Source of the DNA: Haloprofundus halophilus
GTDB lineage: Archaea > Halobacteriota > Halobacteria > Halobacteriales > Haloferacaceae
Assembly: GCF_003439925.1 (NCBI RefSeq)
Contig: NZ_QQRR01000001.1
Coordinates: 1,488,001 to 1,552,000, forward strand
DNA: 64,000 bases
Reading direction: 5' to 3'
A model generated the notes under the pieces. The model worked only from the letters and a program-made list of their open reading frames with translations, made no database searches and was not told where the DNA came from. Shown in pieces: positions 27,537 to 37,235 of this stretch (positions are counted from its first letter, which is position 1; the number at the start of each line of letters is the position of its first letter). The position numbers and the translations under genes were made by a program.

Positions 27537-29296
27537 TAGTAGAGCTCCCGGAGCTGTTCGGTGATGTCCTCTTTGAGCTCGGCGATGTACTCCTCCCACT
27601 CCTCCTGGACGCCGACGCGGTTGATGCGCGGTGCGGCGTCGATGGCCGTAATCTCCTCGACGGGGACGCCCGCTTCGAGCGCCTTGAACGCCTCGTCGTG
27701 GTAGTGGTGGATGGCAGTCAGGAGCAGGTACGTCTTCTTCGGCGGACAGTAGGTGTCCGTCGGGTGGAACGCGTTCTGCTGGAGGTACGCCTCACGCAGG
27801 TAGCGCGCGACGTCGAGCGTCAGCTGCTGGTCCTCCGGCAGCGCGTCCTTGCCGACCAGCTGAACGATCTCCTGCAGTTCGCTCTCCTCGTCGAGCACGT
27901 CGACGCCCCACTGGCGCTCCTCGGGCCAGTCGTCGGCGACGTTCTCGACGAACCACGGGTCGAGCTGGTTCTTGTACAGCGAGTACGACTCGCTCCAGTT
28001 GATCGCCGGGAAGTGCCGACGTTCCGCGAGGTCGGCGTCCAGCGCCCAGAACGTCTTCACGATACGCAGCGTGTTCTGGGTGACCGGCTCGGAGAAGTCG
28101 CCGCCCGGCGGCGACACCGCGCCGATAGCCGAGACGGAGCCTTCGGTCCCGTTGATGTTCTCGAAGTAACCGGCGCGCTCGTAGAACTGCGAGAGGCGCG
28201 CGGCGAGGTAGGCGGGGTAGCCCTCCTCGCCGGGCATCTCCTCCAGTCGGGAGGAGATTTCGCGCATGGCCTCGGCCCACCGCGAGGTGGAGTCGGCCAT
28301 GAGCGCCACGTCGTAGCCCATGTCGCGGTAGTACTCCGCGATGGTGATTCCCGTGTAGATGCACGACTCGCGTGCGGCCACGGGCATGTTCGAGGTGTTC
28401 GCGATGAGCGACGTCCGGGCCATCAGCGGGTTGCCGGTCGTCGGGTCCTCGAGTTCGGGGAAGTCTTCGATGACCTCGGTCATCTCGTTGCCGCGCTCGC
28501 CGCAGCCGACGTAGACGATGATGTCCGCGTCGGCGTACTTCGCGAGCTGGTGCTGGGTGACCGTCTTCCCGGAACCGAACGGGCCCGGAATCGCGGCCGT
28601 CCCGCCTTTGGCGATGGGGAAGAGGCCGTCGAGGATGCGCTGTCCCGACACGAGCGGGATGCGCGGGGTCTTCTTCTCCTTGGAGGGTCGGGCCTGACGG
28701 ACCGGCCACTCCTGGTGCATCGTGACCTCCTCGCCGTTGTCGAGTTCGACGACCGTCTCCTCGACGGTGAACGAACCGGCCTCGATGGCGGCGACTTCGC
28801 CGCCCTCGAAGTTCGGCGGGACGAGCACCTTGTGGTCGATGGTGACCGTCTCCTCGACGGTGCCGACCACGTCGCCGGGGGCGACCTCGTCGCCTTCGGA
28901 GACTTCGGGCACGAACTCCCACTGTTTGTCCATCTCGATGCCGGGCGCGTCGACGCCGCGGTCGAGGAAGGCGCTGTTCATCTTCTCTTCGAGTACGTCG
29001 AGCGGTCGCTGGACACCGTCGTAGATGGTGTCGAGCAGGCCGGGACCGAGGTCGACGGTCAGCGGTTCGCCCGTGTTCTCGACGGGTTCGCCGGGGCCGA
29101 CGCCCGAGGTCTCCTCGTACACTTGGATGGTCGTGGTGTCGCCCTCGATCTCGATGACTTCGCCCATCAGCCCTTCGTCACCGACGTACACGACGTCGTT
29201 CATCCGGGCGTCGAGGTCGACAGCGGTCACGACCGGACCACTCACGCTCTGAATTCGGCCGTCCTCTCGGACGGTCTCTTGTGTTGCTTGGCTCAT
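27536..29296 (-). CDS. atpA: A-type ATP synthase subunit A (catalytic)
   Basis: 586 aa. Catalytic subunit of the archaeal rotary ATP synthase. P-loop [13 protein letters not shown] is near residue 240; the catalytic-Glu segment [11 protein letters not shown] is near 265 and [16 protein letters not shown] near 330. The archaeal non-homologous insertion spans about 115-190. It has no intein, although some archaeal relatives carry one. Its ATG overlaps the atpF stop by 4 nt and its TAA overlaps atpB by 1 nt. Confidence 0.98.
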
Positions 29297-29625
29297 TGGT
29301 TCTCGTCTTCCATTAGGTCGATACCGATTGCTCGTTTGATCTGGTCACGCAGTCCGCCACCGCCCGCACCGCCCGCACCGAGCGTGACGAGCGTCGGTTC
29401 GATGCTCTGCTCGACGGACTTTCGGACGTTACGCGAGAGGTGCGCGAGGTCCTCGTCGTGCATCACGACGATGCCGACGTCGTCGTCGGCGAGCGTCTCT
29501 TCGACGGCGGCGTCGAGGCGCTCGTCTTTCTCCGACTCGGGGACGTTCTGGAACTTCCGAACGCCCGCCAGACGGAAGCCGGTGGTGAAGTCGGGGCTGC
29601 CGATGACGGCGATCTCCTGACTCAT
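29293..29625 (-). CDS. atpF: A-type ATP synthase subunit F
   Basis: 110 aa. Small Rossmann-like regulatory subunit that binds the central stalk. It begins [21 protein letters not shown] with the conserved GFRLAGV segment, and has the [11 protein letters not shown] core near residue 50. The Gly-rich stretch [20 protein letters not shown] near 81-100 precedes the C-terminal helix. It overlaps atpC and atpA by 4 nt each. Confidence 0.93.
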   Translation of the reverse strand: MSQEIAVIGSPDFTTGFRLAGVRKFQNVPESEKDERLDAAVEETLADDDVGIVVMHDEDLAHLSRNVRKSVEQSIEPTLVTLGAGGAGGGGLRDQIKRAIGIDLMEDENQ

Positions 29626-30668
29626 AGTATCACCAGTTCCTCTTCTATCTCGTCCTCTGAGAGCCCCGCTTCGCGTGCGCGGGCGATGGCGCGGATGTTC
29701 TCCACTTCCCGCTCCTTGGCGAGAATGTAGGAGATGATCGGCGACACCGACAGCGGGAACACGTGGCCGAGGGTCTTGGAGTACTCCAACAGCGCCGCTT
29801 CGAGCGCGCGCTCGAAGCCGATGAGGCTGTCGGCGCGTTCGAGGTCGGTCAGCGCCGCCGAGAGGCGGTCACCGTAGACGCTCTCGCGGATACGGGTCAC
29901 CAGCTCGTCGGGACTCGACGCCAACTGCGACAGTTCGGTCGCGCTGAACAGCCGACCGCCGTCGATGTAGTACTCCGAGGGGTCGATGTTCGCTCCGCTT
30001 CGAGCGAGTCGAAGCGCGTTCCGCGCGTTACGGAAGTCGATCTCGGCGTGCAGGAACTCGCGGTACTGCTCGGTCGCCTCGTTCGTGACGAGACCGCTGA
30101 GCAGGTTCTCGTAGAACGTGCGGTCGACGGCGTTCTCCAGCGGGACCAGCACGCCGGACTCCTCGTAGTCGTCGTACGCCGCTCGCAGCGGCGGGCCGTA
30201 GATGGTGCCGCTCAGTCGGTCGACGACCTCCTCGATGGTGGTCGCTTCGAGCAGCCGTTCGACGAGACGGTCGTCGAACTCGCCGGCGCGGATGAGGTCG
30301 GTCTCGACCTCCTCGCGCGGCGTGTCGGCGTAGATGCCGCGGATGATCGTCTTGACGTTCCACGCGTCGAACTTCCGGAGGTAGCGTGCGATGAGGTCGT
30401 ACAGTCGCCCGCCGGCCCAGTCGAGGATGTCGTTGAACTGCTTCGCGAGGCTGCGGTTCAGCGCGTACTCGATCAGGTCGACGCCCGAGAATCGGGCCCC
30501 GAGGGCGTTTATCTCCTCTTCGTACGTCGACTCCTCCATGAAGCGAGCGATCTCGGCGGGGCCCATCCGGAGGAGTTTGCGGTAGTCCTCGTCGTCGTAC
30601 AGTGCGCCGCGTCGCGCTCTGACGCGGGCGTTGACGTACTCCGGATTCGAGCTGCCGGTTGCGCTCAT
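29622..30668 (-). CDS. atpC: A-type ATP synthase subunit C
   Basis: 348 aa, all-helical. The funnel-shaped subunit sits on the proteolipid ring and couples it to D/F. It begins MSATGSSNPEYVNARVRARRGALY; the conserved VKTIIRGIYADTPREE segment is near residue 103 and the final LAKEREVENIRAIARA near 314. Length is typical. Start ATG overlaps the atpE stop (4 nt). Confidence 0.95.
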   Translation of the reverse strand: MSATGSSNPEYVNARVRARRGALYDDEDYRKLLRMGPAEIARFMEESTYEEEINALGARFSGVDLIEYALNRSLAKQFNDILDWAGGRLYDLIARYLRKFDAWNVKTIIRGIYADTPREEVETDLIRAGEFDDRLVERLLEATTIEEVVDRLSGTIYGPPLRAAYDDYEESGVLVPLENAVDRTFYENLLSGLVTNEATEQYREFLHAEIDFRNARNALRLARSGANIDPSEYYIDGGRLFSATELSQLASSPDELVTRIRESVYGDRLSAALTDLERADSLIGFERALEAALLEYSKTLGHVFPLSVSPIISYILAKEREVENIRAIARAREAGLSEDEIEEELVIL

Positions 30669-31246
30669 TGTTCGAACAGTCGGGCGCTCACGTCCTTCAA
30701 GTTGTCCTCCCAGACGGCGTCGAGGACCGAGTCGAACGTGTTGTTCACCCGAACGCGGGAGTTTCGTCCCTCGACGACGACGCCGCCGAGACAGTCGCGG
30801 TCGCCCGCGAACTCGTAGTCGTCGTAGTCGGCGAGAATCTCGGTGATGAGCGCCTCGTCGTCGGCGCGTCCGTAGACGAGCACTTCGTCCTCGTCTTCGA
30901 ACTCCGTCGACGCCGCGTCGAGCAGCTCTCGGGTGAGCGTCTCGCGGTCAGCACCGTCGAGAGCGACCAGTTCGGCCTCGACCCGCTCGTAGACGTCTTC
31001 GAGCACGTCGCGGCGGGCTTCGAGGCGCTGCTGTTTCGCCTGCAGTTTCGCGCTGGAGAGCGACTGTTCGCGCTCCTGTGCGATCGTTCGCTCGACGGCG
31101 CGTTCGCGCTCCTCGAGCAGTTCCTCTGCGTCGGCTTCGGCTTCGGCGACGATCTCGTCGGCACGCGCTTGGCCCTCCTCGCGGATGTTCTCCGCACGTG
31201 CGCGAGCGTCGTCCCGAATGTCCTCAACGACAGTATCCAAACTCAT
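30665..31246 (-). CDS. atpE: A-type ATP synthase subunit E (peripheral stalk)
   Basis: 193 aa. Pairs with subunit H in the peripheral stator stalk. The N-terminal half (about residues 1-90) is a long charged coiled coil, and the C-terminal globular domain contains LGGVVVEGRNSRVRVNNTFD near residue 150-170, the family hallmark. The ATG at 31246 is 20 nt after atpK. Confidence 0.94.
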   Translation of the reverse strand: MSLDTVVEDIRDDARARAENIREEGQARADEIVAEAEADAEELLEERERAVERTIAQEREQSLSSAKLQAKQQRLEARRDVLEDVYERVEAELVALDGADRETLTRELLDAASTEFEDEDEVLVYGRADDEALITEILADYDDYEFAGDRDCLGGVVVEGRNSRVRVNNTFDSVLDAVWEDNLKDVSARLFEQ

Positions 31247-31266
31247 GGTGGAAAGAGAGAGGTGGT

Positions 31267-31530
31267 TTAACCGAGGATGAACACGACGACGAGCGCGAGA
31301 ATAACGAGCGTCTCCGGCAGGACCGTCAGGATGAGGCCCTGAACGAAGAGGCTGTCGTCCTCGGCGAGAGCGCCGACTGCGGCGGCACCGATACCGCGCT
31401 CTGCGTAGCCTGCGCCGAGTGCGGCGAGACCGACCGCGAGACCGGCGGCGGCGGCGCCGTCGAGCGCCGGGCCGCTGGATCCTTCAGCCTGCAGTGCAAC
31501 GTTAGCGATTTCGGGTAGGGATTCGATCAT
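31267..31530 (-). CDS. atpK: A-type ATP synthase proteolipid subunit K (rotor ring)
   Basis: 87 aa membrane subunit with two helices (about residues 24-45 and 62-86), one hairpin per protomer. The ion-binding carboxylate is the Glu in VLPETLVIL near residue 73. The N-terminal segment MIESLPEIANVALQAEGSSG is extracytoplasmic or a short helix. It has a 186-nt upstream spacer with a TATA-like element, which may raise its expression to meet the ring stoichiometry (inference). Confidence 0.93.
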   Translation of the reverse strand: MIESLPEIANVALQAEGSSGPALDGAAAAGLAVGLAALGAGYAERGIGAAAVGALAEDDSLFVQGLILTVLPETLVILALVVVFILG

Positions 31531-31594
31531 GGTGAGTAGGTGTATGGTTCCGGTTAGTCGTCTCCGAACAGTTGGTAGTTGACCGTACTGCGGT

Positions 31595-31603
31595 CATAAA
31601 ACT
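31595..31603 (-). promoter_or_regulatory. possible internal promoter before atpK
   Basis: AGTTTTATG on the minus strand lies about 65-70 nt upstream of the atpK ATG, in the only long spacer of the operon besides the B-D gap. A start about 25 nt downstream would leave a 40-nt leader. Confidence 0.35.
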
Positions 31604-31716
31604 TCCCAAAGAAGACGGCCAAATCGCCCGCTGCGGCGTTTGCTACCCGGTGGCACACAGTGTAGAGAATTGTTACCGAGAGAGAAGAGAACCGAAGCCG
31701 ACCGCCGCGAGAGCGG

Positions 31717-33984
31717 TCAGTCTTCGGTGGTGTACTGGCGGTCGTAGCCGAACGGTTCGTACTCGCGGCCGCCGCCCTCGTAGAACTTGCCGAAGAACTC
31801 GACGTACTCGAGACGGACGGCCTGCAGACCGGCGCTCGTGATGCCGAGCGTCAGCACCAGCGCGTGGCCAAGGATGAGTACGACGATGCCCACGAGGAAC
31901 AGCGCCGCCCCGCCGTGGAAGAGGCCGCCGAACATGATGGCCTCCGCGCCGTACTCGTTGACGACGTACTCCGGTCCGTAGCTGGTGAGGAAGTGAATCT
32001 CACCGTCGTGCTGGTACGCGCCGAACACGAGCAGGTTGACCGCGAGCGCCATCCCGGCCTTCGCGAGCAGCACCGCGCCGATACGGGCGTACGACAGCAC
32101 GTTCACGAGCACGTTCAGGAACTCGACGACTTCGGCGAGGTCGGCGATGGCCAGGAACACGAAGCCGACCGCGAACGCCACCAGGCCGGCGATACCGACG
32201 ACGGCCGGGAAACCGTTGAAGCCGAGTTCGAACATGGCCTGCATGTACTGCTGGCTGGACTCCGGCGCCGCGCCGGTGCCGTCGAACAGCGTGAACAGGA
32301 ACGCCGGTTTCGCGTCGCCGTAGTGGAGACTGAAGATCCAGACCCACAGGCCGTTCATCATCAGCAGCCACGAGCCGCTCTCGAGGACCGCGTGCTTGAT
32401 GTCGTGGTGTTCGGCGACCTCGAAGAAGTCGAGGATCCACCCGATGTTGAGGTGGACGATGCCGACGAAGATGCTCACCACGAGCCAGCCGATCGCCCAG
32501 TAGATGCCGGCGGGCGAGAGACCTTTCTCCATCGGCGGGTGGCCGCCCCAGATGACCTCACCGAGCACGTGGAGGCCGAGGAACTCGCCGTAGAGGATGC
32601 CGAACAGCATCGTGAATCCGCCCGCGAAGAGCGTGATACCGCCCATGCTCTTGAACGCCGGGCGGTCCTCGAAGCGAGTGTAGAGGAAGTACCCGATAGC
32701 CGTGTAGAGAATCCCGTAGGCGAGGTCGCCGATCATGAACCCGAAGAACACCGGGAACGTCAGGAAGACGAACACCGACGGGTCGAACTCGCTGTACTTC
32801 GGCCGGCTGACCGCGTTGACGAGTACCTCGAACGGCTTGACCGCGCCGGGGTTGTCCTGGACGACCGGCGGGTCGTCGTTCCTCGTGACGACGCTTCCGC
32901 CGTCGGGCTTTGCCCGACGTGCTGCCGAACCCTGTTCGGCACCCCCGTCGGCGCGCGCCTCGGGTTCGTCCGCGCCGCCGTCGGCGGCAGTCGGTTCGCC
33001 GCCGGTGCCGCTCGGCACCTGTTCGCGGGTGGCTTCCTGTCCGTCGCTCTTGAAGCTCGCGCGTTCTATCTCCTCGACTTCGACGTGCTGTCCGACGTCG
33101 TCGCGGAGCGCGCTCGCGAACTGCGTGTATCGCTCGGTCGGAATCCAGCCCTCGGCGACGAAGGCGTTCTCCGTCGTCGCGAAGGCCAGCGGCGCTTCGG
33201 TCTTCTGGACCTCGATCGAGAGCTGTTCTTCGGCGGCGAGCAGGAAGCCCGCGGCGTCGAGTTTGACCTCTTCGAGTTCGTCGTCGACCGTCGCCAGCCG
33301 CGACTCCAGTTGCTGTTTGCGGTGGCGGAGTTCGCCGACGTACTCCTCGGGGCTCGACTCCGACTCGGGGACCTCGTACGTCGAGAAGTCGGTTCCGACG
33401 AGCGCCTCGTCGAGCGCGTCTTCGCCCGCGCCGTCGGCGGGGTACGCGAAGACGGCGAACACGTCGTCGCCCTCGTAGATTTCGAACGCATCGACGCTGT
33501 CGGCGTCGACGAGCGACCGTTCGACGTCCTCGCGGTCACCCTCGCCGACGGCGACCTGGAGCGTGTCGTAGCCCGAGAGCAGGTCCAGGTCGATGCCGAG
33601 GTCGGCGAACGGTTCGACGGCGTCGATGTCCTCCTGGACGCTCCGGAGTTCGTCGCGGAGTTCGTCGCGGCGGTCGTCGAGTTCGTTGACCTCCGCGCGG
33701 ACCTCCGCGAGCTCGGCTTCGAGCGCCTCGTCGGTGACGATGCGGGTCGGGCCCGCGTCGTCGCCGTCGACGTCGAGGATGCTCTCGAGCGAGCGGACGG
33801 TGACGAGTTTGTCCGACGCCTCCTCGGCACCTTCGACGGGCGTCCCGTGCGAGAACCCCTCCCAGGTACCGTCGTAGTCGGAGACGTCGAGCAGGTTCTG
33901 CTCGTGGGTCGTCTCGATGACGTCGTCCATGAACCGTTTGGCCCCGGTGACCGAGACCTTGCTCATCTGCTCAGGTCTGAGCAT
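31717..33984 (-). CDS. atpI: A-type ATP synthase subunit I (membrane stator, a-type)
   Basis: 755 aa. The N-terminal cytoplasmic half (about 1-420) is rich in coiled coils and binds the peripheral stalks. The C-terminal half has about eight helices, with the proton-channel region near VEFLNVLVNVLSYARIGAVL (conserved Arg in SYARIGA) near residue 640. A low-complexity Gly/Ala/Glu insertion near residues 325-385 is a halophilic linker. Two starts exist: ATG 33984 (MLRPEQMSKVS), which overlaps atpH by 14 nt, and ATG 33966. I prefer 33984 because related proteins begin MLRPExM. Confidence 0.95.
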   Translation of the reverse strand: MLRPEQMSKVSVTGAKRFMDDVIETTHEQNLLDVSDYDGTWEGFSHGTPVEGAEEASDKLVTVRSLESILDVDGDDAGPTRIVTDEALEAELAEVRAEVNELDDRRDELRDELRSVQEDIDAVEPFADLGIDLDLLSGYDTLQVAVGEGDREDVERSLVDADSVDAFEIYEGDDVFAVFAYPADGAGEDALDEALVGTDFSTYEVPESESSPEEYVGELRHRKQQLESRLATVDDELEEVKLDAAGFLLAAEEQLSIEVQKTEAPLAFATTENAFVAEGWIPTERYTQFASALRDDVGQHVEVEEIERASFKSDGQEATREQVPSGTGGEPTAADGGADEPEARADGGAEQGSAARRAKPDGGSVVTRNDDPPVVQDNPGAVKPFEVLVNAVSRPKYSEFDPSVFVFLTFPVFFGFMIGDLAYGILYTAIGYFLYTRFEDRPAFKSMGGITLFAGGFTMLFGILYGEFLGLHVLGEVIWGGHPPMEKGLSPAGIYWAIGWLVVSIFVGIVHLNIGWILDFFEVAEHHDIKHAVLESGSWLLMMNGLWVWIFSLHYGDAKPAFLFTLFDGTGAAPESSQQYMQAMFELGFNGFPAVVGIAGLVAFAVGFVFLAIADLAEVVEFLNVLVNVLSYARIGAVLLAKAGMALAVNLLVFGAYQHDGEIHFLTSYGPEYVVNEYGAEAIMFGGLFHGGAALFLVGIVVLILGHALVLTLGITSAGLQAVRLEYVEFFGKFYEGGGREYEPFGYDRQYTTED

Positions 33985-34303
33985 GCACCGCCTCCTCGAA
34001 CCGCTCTACCGTGTACTCTACCGCCTCCTCGACGTTCGACTGCGCCTCGGCGACGAGCTCCTCGCGGGCGCGCTCGCCCTCCTCGATGATCTCCTCGCGC
34101 TCGGCCTCGATCTCTTCGCGGGCCTCCGCGAGGCGGCGCTCCTCCATCTCGGACGCCTCCGCTTCTGCCTCGGCCCGAATCTGCTCGGCGCGGTCGCGGG
34201 CGTCGGAGATCAGTTCGTCGCGCTCGCGCTCAGCCTGCGCGATGATGTCGTCGGCGTCGGATTCGGCCGACTTGATCCGTTCGAGAACCTCTGGTCTCGG
34301 CAT
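33971..34303 (-). CDS. atpH: A-type ATP synthase subunit H (peripheral stalk)
   Basis: 110 aa, almost entirely one Glu/Ala/Arg-rich coiled coil (heptads from about residue 8 to 100) that pairs with subunit E. It starts MPRPEVLERIKSAESDADD at ATG 34303; an in-frame GTG at 34309 is also possible. First gene of the nine-gene operon H-I-K-E-C-F-A-B-D, the usual haloarchaeal order. A CCTTATACG box lies 33-41 nt upstream. Confidence 0.92.
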   Translation of the reverse strand: MPRPEVLERIKSAESDADDIIAQAERERDELISDARDRAEQIRAEAEAEASEMEERRLAEAREEIEAEREEIIEEGERAREELVAEAQSNVEEAVEYTVERFEEAVHAQT

Positions 34304-34335
34304 ACTCACTAATCGTTGGAACGTTGCACCACGGC

Positions 34336-34344
34336 CGTATAAGG
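34336..34344 (-). promoter_or_regulatory. TATA box of the ATP synthase operon
   Basis: Minus-strand CCTTATACG lies 33 nt before the atpH ATG at 34303, giving a leader of about 8-12 nt. It is the main promoter for the 9-kb operon, inside the divergent spacer shared with the methyltransferase gene. Confidence 0.6.
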
Positions 34345-34488
34345 TGTTTGCGGAAGCAATCGGGCGACTGGACGGAGTACATAGCTGTTCCGGCGGCGAC
34401 GGCCGGAGACGCCGTCGCCTCGGGACGCCGAACCCGTCAGTATCGGAGAATCCGCAGGATTATGCCCGCCGAGTTCGAACTGCCGGCA

Positions 34489-35112
34489 ATGGGTATCCTC
34501 GAGGACAAAGGACGGGCGCGGCTGTTCTACAAGTACCTCTCGAAGGTGTACGACCAGGTCAACCCGTTCATCTGGAACGAAGAGATGCGCGCGGAAGCAC
34601 TCGCGCTGCTCGACATCGAACGGGGCGACCGCGTGCTCGACGTCGGCTGCGGCACCGGCTTCGGTACCGAGGGGCTGCTCCAGCACACCGACGACGTCCA
34701 CGGTCTCGACCAGAGCGTCCACCAGATGGAGAAGGCGTTCCAGAAGTTCGGCAAGCGCGACAAAGTTCGCTTCTACCGCGGCGACGCCGAGCGATTGCCG
34801 TTCAAAGACGACAGCTTCGACGTGGTCTGGTCGTCCGGCTCCATCGAGTACTGGCCGAACCCCGTCGACGCGCTCGAAGAGTTCCGCCGCGTCGTCAAAC
34901 CCGGCGAGCAGGTGCTCGTCGTCGGCCCGAACTACCCGAAGACGACGGTGATGCAGAAGGTCGCCGACTCCATCATGCTGTTCTACGACGAGGAGGAGGC
35001 CGACCGGATGTTCGAGGAGGCCGGCTTCGAGGACGTCGAACACGTGCTGATGGGACCGTCGTACGACCCCGATATCGCCATCACGACGGTCGCCCGCGCA
35101 CCTGAAGAGTAG
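34489..35112 (+). CDS. class I SAM-dependent methyltransferase (MPBQ/quinone-methyltransferase-like)
   Basis: 207 aa. The SAM-binding motif VLDVGCGTGFGTEG is near residue 46, the acidic loop HGLDQSVHQM near 70, and the motif-II region FDVVWSSGSIEYWPNP near 110. The YKYLSKVYDQVNPFIWNEEMR start resembles plant-type MPBQ/MSBQ methyltransferases, so a role in menaquinone or other prenylquinone methylation is plausible but not shown. ATG 34489 (MGILEDKG) is preferred; ATG 34462 would add MPAEFELPA. It is divergent from the ATP synthase operon. Confidence 0.85.
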   Translation: MGILEDKGRARLFYKYLSKVYDQVNPFIWNEEMRAEALALLDIERGDRVLDVGCGTGFGTEGLLQHTDDVHGLDQSVHQMEKAFQKFGKRDKVRFYRGDAERLPFKDDSFDVVWSSGSIEYWPNPVDALEEFRRVVKPGEQVLVVGPNYPKTTVMQKVADSIMLFYDEEEADRMFEEAGFEDVEHVLMGPSYDPDIAITTVARAPEE

Positions 35113-35204
35113 CGGTCGACCGCAGTAGCGGGCGAGCTCGTCCCGGGAGCGACGAGACGACGGAGACAGTTTTCCACCGACCTGCGTCGTCGGACGGGTA
35201 TCGC

Positions 35205-35675
35205 TCATCGAACGATTGCCGAGAGCGTGACGAGCGGTCGCCCCTCGTACCGCACGTCGGCGGTCACCGACGACCCGACGGTCAGTTCCGGGTCGTTCGT
35301 CCCGGCGACGGCGACGGATGCCGTCTCGCCGGCGCGCCACTCGGGGCTCGCGGCGGAGTTGAACGGTCCGGTCGGCCCGGGCCGAAAACCACTCGCGGAG
35401 AAGAACGGAACGGGCGGGTGGTGTTCGAGCGGCTCTCCGTCGACGCTGACGCGCAGTTCGAGTCGCCGCACGTCCAGCGTTTCGCCGCCGCGGTGAACGA
35501 ACTGTAACGTCTCGCCAGTCGCGGTGAGCGACAGCGCTGCCCGCGTTCCGCCGTCGTCGACGCTCTCGGCGTGGTCGAGTGCGACGGCACCGACGCTGGC
35601 GGCGAGACTGACCGAGAGCAACAGCAACAGCACGACTCCGACGGCGGGAACCGAGGCGCGGGTGCGAGACGACAC
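35205..35675 (-). CDS. type IV pilin-like protein
   Basis: 156 aa. The N-terminus has an Arg-rich start followed by a hydrophobic helix RASVPAVGVVLLLLLSVSLA, resembling the haloarchaeal pilin N-terminal domain, which is cut before the helix by a prepilin peptidase and assembled through it. The rest is a beta-rich extracellular domain. The usual AVSPVxGV motif is altered to ASVPAVGV. It could be a minor pilin or a surface protein. A single gene with no pil assembly genes nearby. Confidence 0.7.
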   Translation of the reverse strand: MSSRTRASVPAVGVVLLLLLSVSLAASVGAVALDHAESVDDGGTRAALSLTATGETLQFVHRGGETLDVRRLELRVSVDGEPLEHHPPVPFFSASGFRPGPTGPFNSAASPEWRAGETASVAVAGTNDPELTVGSSVTADVRYEGRPLVTLSAIVR

Positions 35676-35746
35676 GCCGCGGAGTGGTCCCGCTATCGGT
35701 CATAAGGGTTCGGAGCGGACGGGGACGAGTCGCAGAGAACCCGACG

Positions 35747-37054
35747 CTACGCGTCAGCGCCGACGCGAGCGTGCGTCGGCGGCGGCGCGAGCGAGTCGTT
35801 CGGGTCGCTGACGTTCATCGGGTCGTCGGGCGTGAGTTCGATGGAGACGAAGGAGTTGCCGCGGATCGCCTGCACGACGAACTCGCCGTCGGGCGCTGGC
35901 GTCCAGAGGACGCCGTCGGCGTCGGTGCGTCCGAGGAACGTCGGCTGTTCGTTGCTGTCGGGGCTGCCGAGACTGACGTTTCCTTGGACGGAGTCGCCGG
36001 TGGCGGCGTCGACGAGTTCGATGCGGAGCGGACCGCCGGCGTACGTCGGGTGGACGCGGAGTTCGAGCCCCGAGCGGGTACTGTTGGTCGACTGTGCGAC
36101 GTGGGCGTTGTCGAGGGGGATACGCTGTATCTCTCTGAACACCTGCCCCTCGTCGCCGCGGTCGACGTACGCGGTGAGGTCGCCGCCGGCGTACCGAACC
36201 TTCCCGACGAAGATGTTGCTGGCCTGCACGCCGGTCGGACTGTTGAACTCGCCGCGTTGCATGATGACCGGGTACGCCCGCTCCATCACGTCGGGGAGTT
36301 CGCCGACCGTGATTCGGCCGGACGCGTCGGAGGTGCGCTTCGAGTCGTCGTACACCTCGCGGACGTAGACGCCGTCGTCTATCATGGAGAGGACGACGCC
36401 GTCGGTCGTCGTCTGCACGTACGTCCGAGTGGGGGGAGCGCCGCCGCGGAGGACCGCCGCGGCGCGCTCTCGAATCGGACCGCGCATCGTCTGGAGTTCG
36501 AGTCGAACCGATCCGACTCGCCCGTCGATGGAGAGGCCGTCGATGCCGTCGGCGGTCCGTTCGAGCATCGTGGCGTTCGCTCGGAGTTCGGCCGCTTCGG
36601 TGTGGACGTGCGCCAACCGAACCAGCAGTTGCGTGGCCGTTATCTCGCCGGTGGTGTGGGCGTCCAGAGCCGCCCGTTCCTCGGCTCGGAGGTCGTCGAC
36701 GCGGATTTCGAGTTCGGTCAACGCCCGCAGCACTGCCTTGCGGCGCTCGTTTTCGTTCTCCATCGCGGCGAGTCGCTGTCCGGTCGTTCGCGTCCGGAGC
36801 TCGGAGCGAACCCGCGTATCCCGAACCGCCAACGAGGCGCTCAGGTTCGCCGAAGGCGCTCCGAACGCCGTGTTGGTGTCGTCTTCGTCCAGCATCAGGA
36901 CGCTCGTCTCGTTGTCGATCTCGGCGAGCGACGACTCCGACTTCGCGGCCAGAGACGACGACTCCGCGGCGGACGGCGCCGCGACGACGACGCCGCCGAC
37001 AGACGAGACGAGGAGGAGGAGGGTAGTGGCCAAAGCGGCGGACTGTCTCATCAT
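35747..37054 (-). CDS. exported haloarchaeal protein (DUF7094/DUF7096-like)
   Basis: 435 aa. A Sec-type signal peptide (MRQSAALATTLLLLVSSVGGVVVAA) precedes an Asn/Ser-rich, acidic ectodomain. A helical region lies at about residues 60-160 (KAVLRALTELEIRVDDLRAEE), and the C-terminal half is beta-rich, with Gly-Arg segments such as TFLGRTDADGVLW that resemble Ig-like folds. The family name is from memory. The leaderless start at ATG 37054 (or 37051) follows an AATATTAAAA-type box. It is divergent from the winged-helix membrane protein at 37236, with which it shares a promoter spacer. Confidence 0.78.
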   Translation of the reverse strand: MMRQSAALATTLLLLVSSVGGVVVAAPSAAESSSLAAKSESSLAEIDNETSVLMLDEDDTNTAFGAPSANLSASLAVRDTRVRSELRTRTTGQRLAAMENENERRKAVLRALTELEIRVDDLRAEERAALDAHTTGEITATQLLVRLAHVHTEAAELRANATMLERTADGIDGLSIDGRVGSVRLELQTMRGPIRERAAAVLRGGAPPTRTYVQTTTDGVVLSMIDDGVYVREVYDDSKRTSDASGRITVGELPDVMERAYPVIMQRGEFNSPTGVQASNIFVGKVRYAGGDLTAYVDRGDEGQVFREIQRIPLDNAHVAQSTNSTRSGLELRVHPTYAGGPLRIELVDAATGDSVQGNVSLGSPDSNEQPTFLGRTDADGVLWTPAPDGEFVVQAIRGNSFVSIELTPDDPMNVSDPNDSLAPPPTHARVGADA

Positions 37055-37073
37055 CGGCGCGTACACAGTCATC

Positions 37074-37084
37074 ATATTAAAACC
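37074..37084 (-). promoter_or_regulatory. TATA box of the exported protein gene
   Basis: GGTTTTAATAT on the minus strand, 20-30 nt before the ATG at 37054, fits a leaderless transcript. Confidence 0.5.
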
Positions 37085-37235
37085 GGTCGCTGTAGAGCAC
37101 ACGACGGCTCGTCGACAGGAAACGGCGGAGCGTCGTCGAAACCGACACCGCTCGCCGCGGCGACGTCGGCGCAGAGCGCCTGTCGGACATCCGATGGAAA
37201 GCGTTTTGCCGTACCCCCGAGAGTTGGTGAACTGT

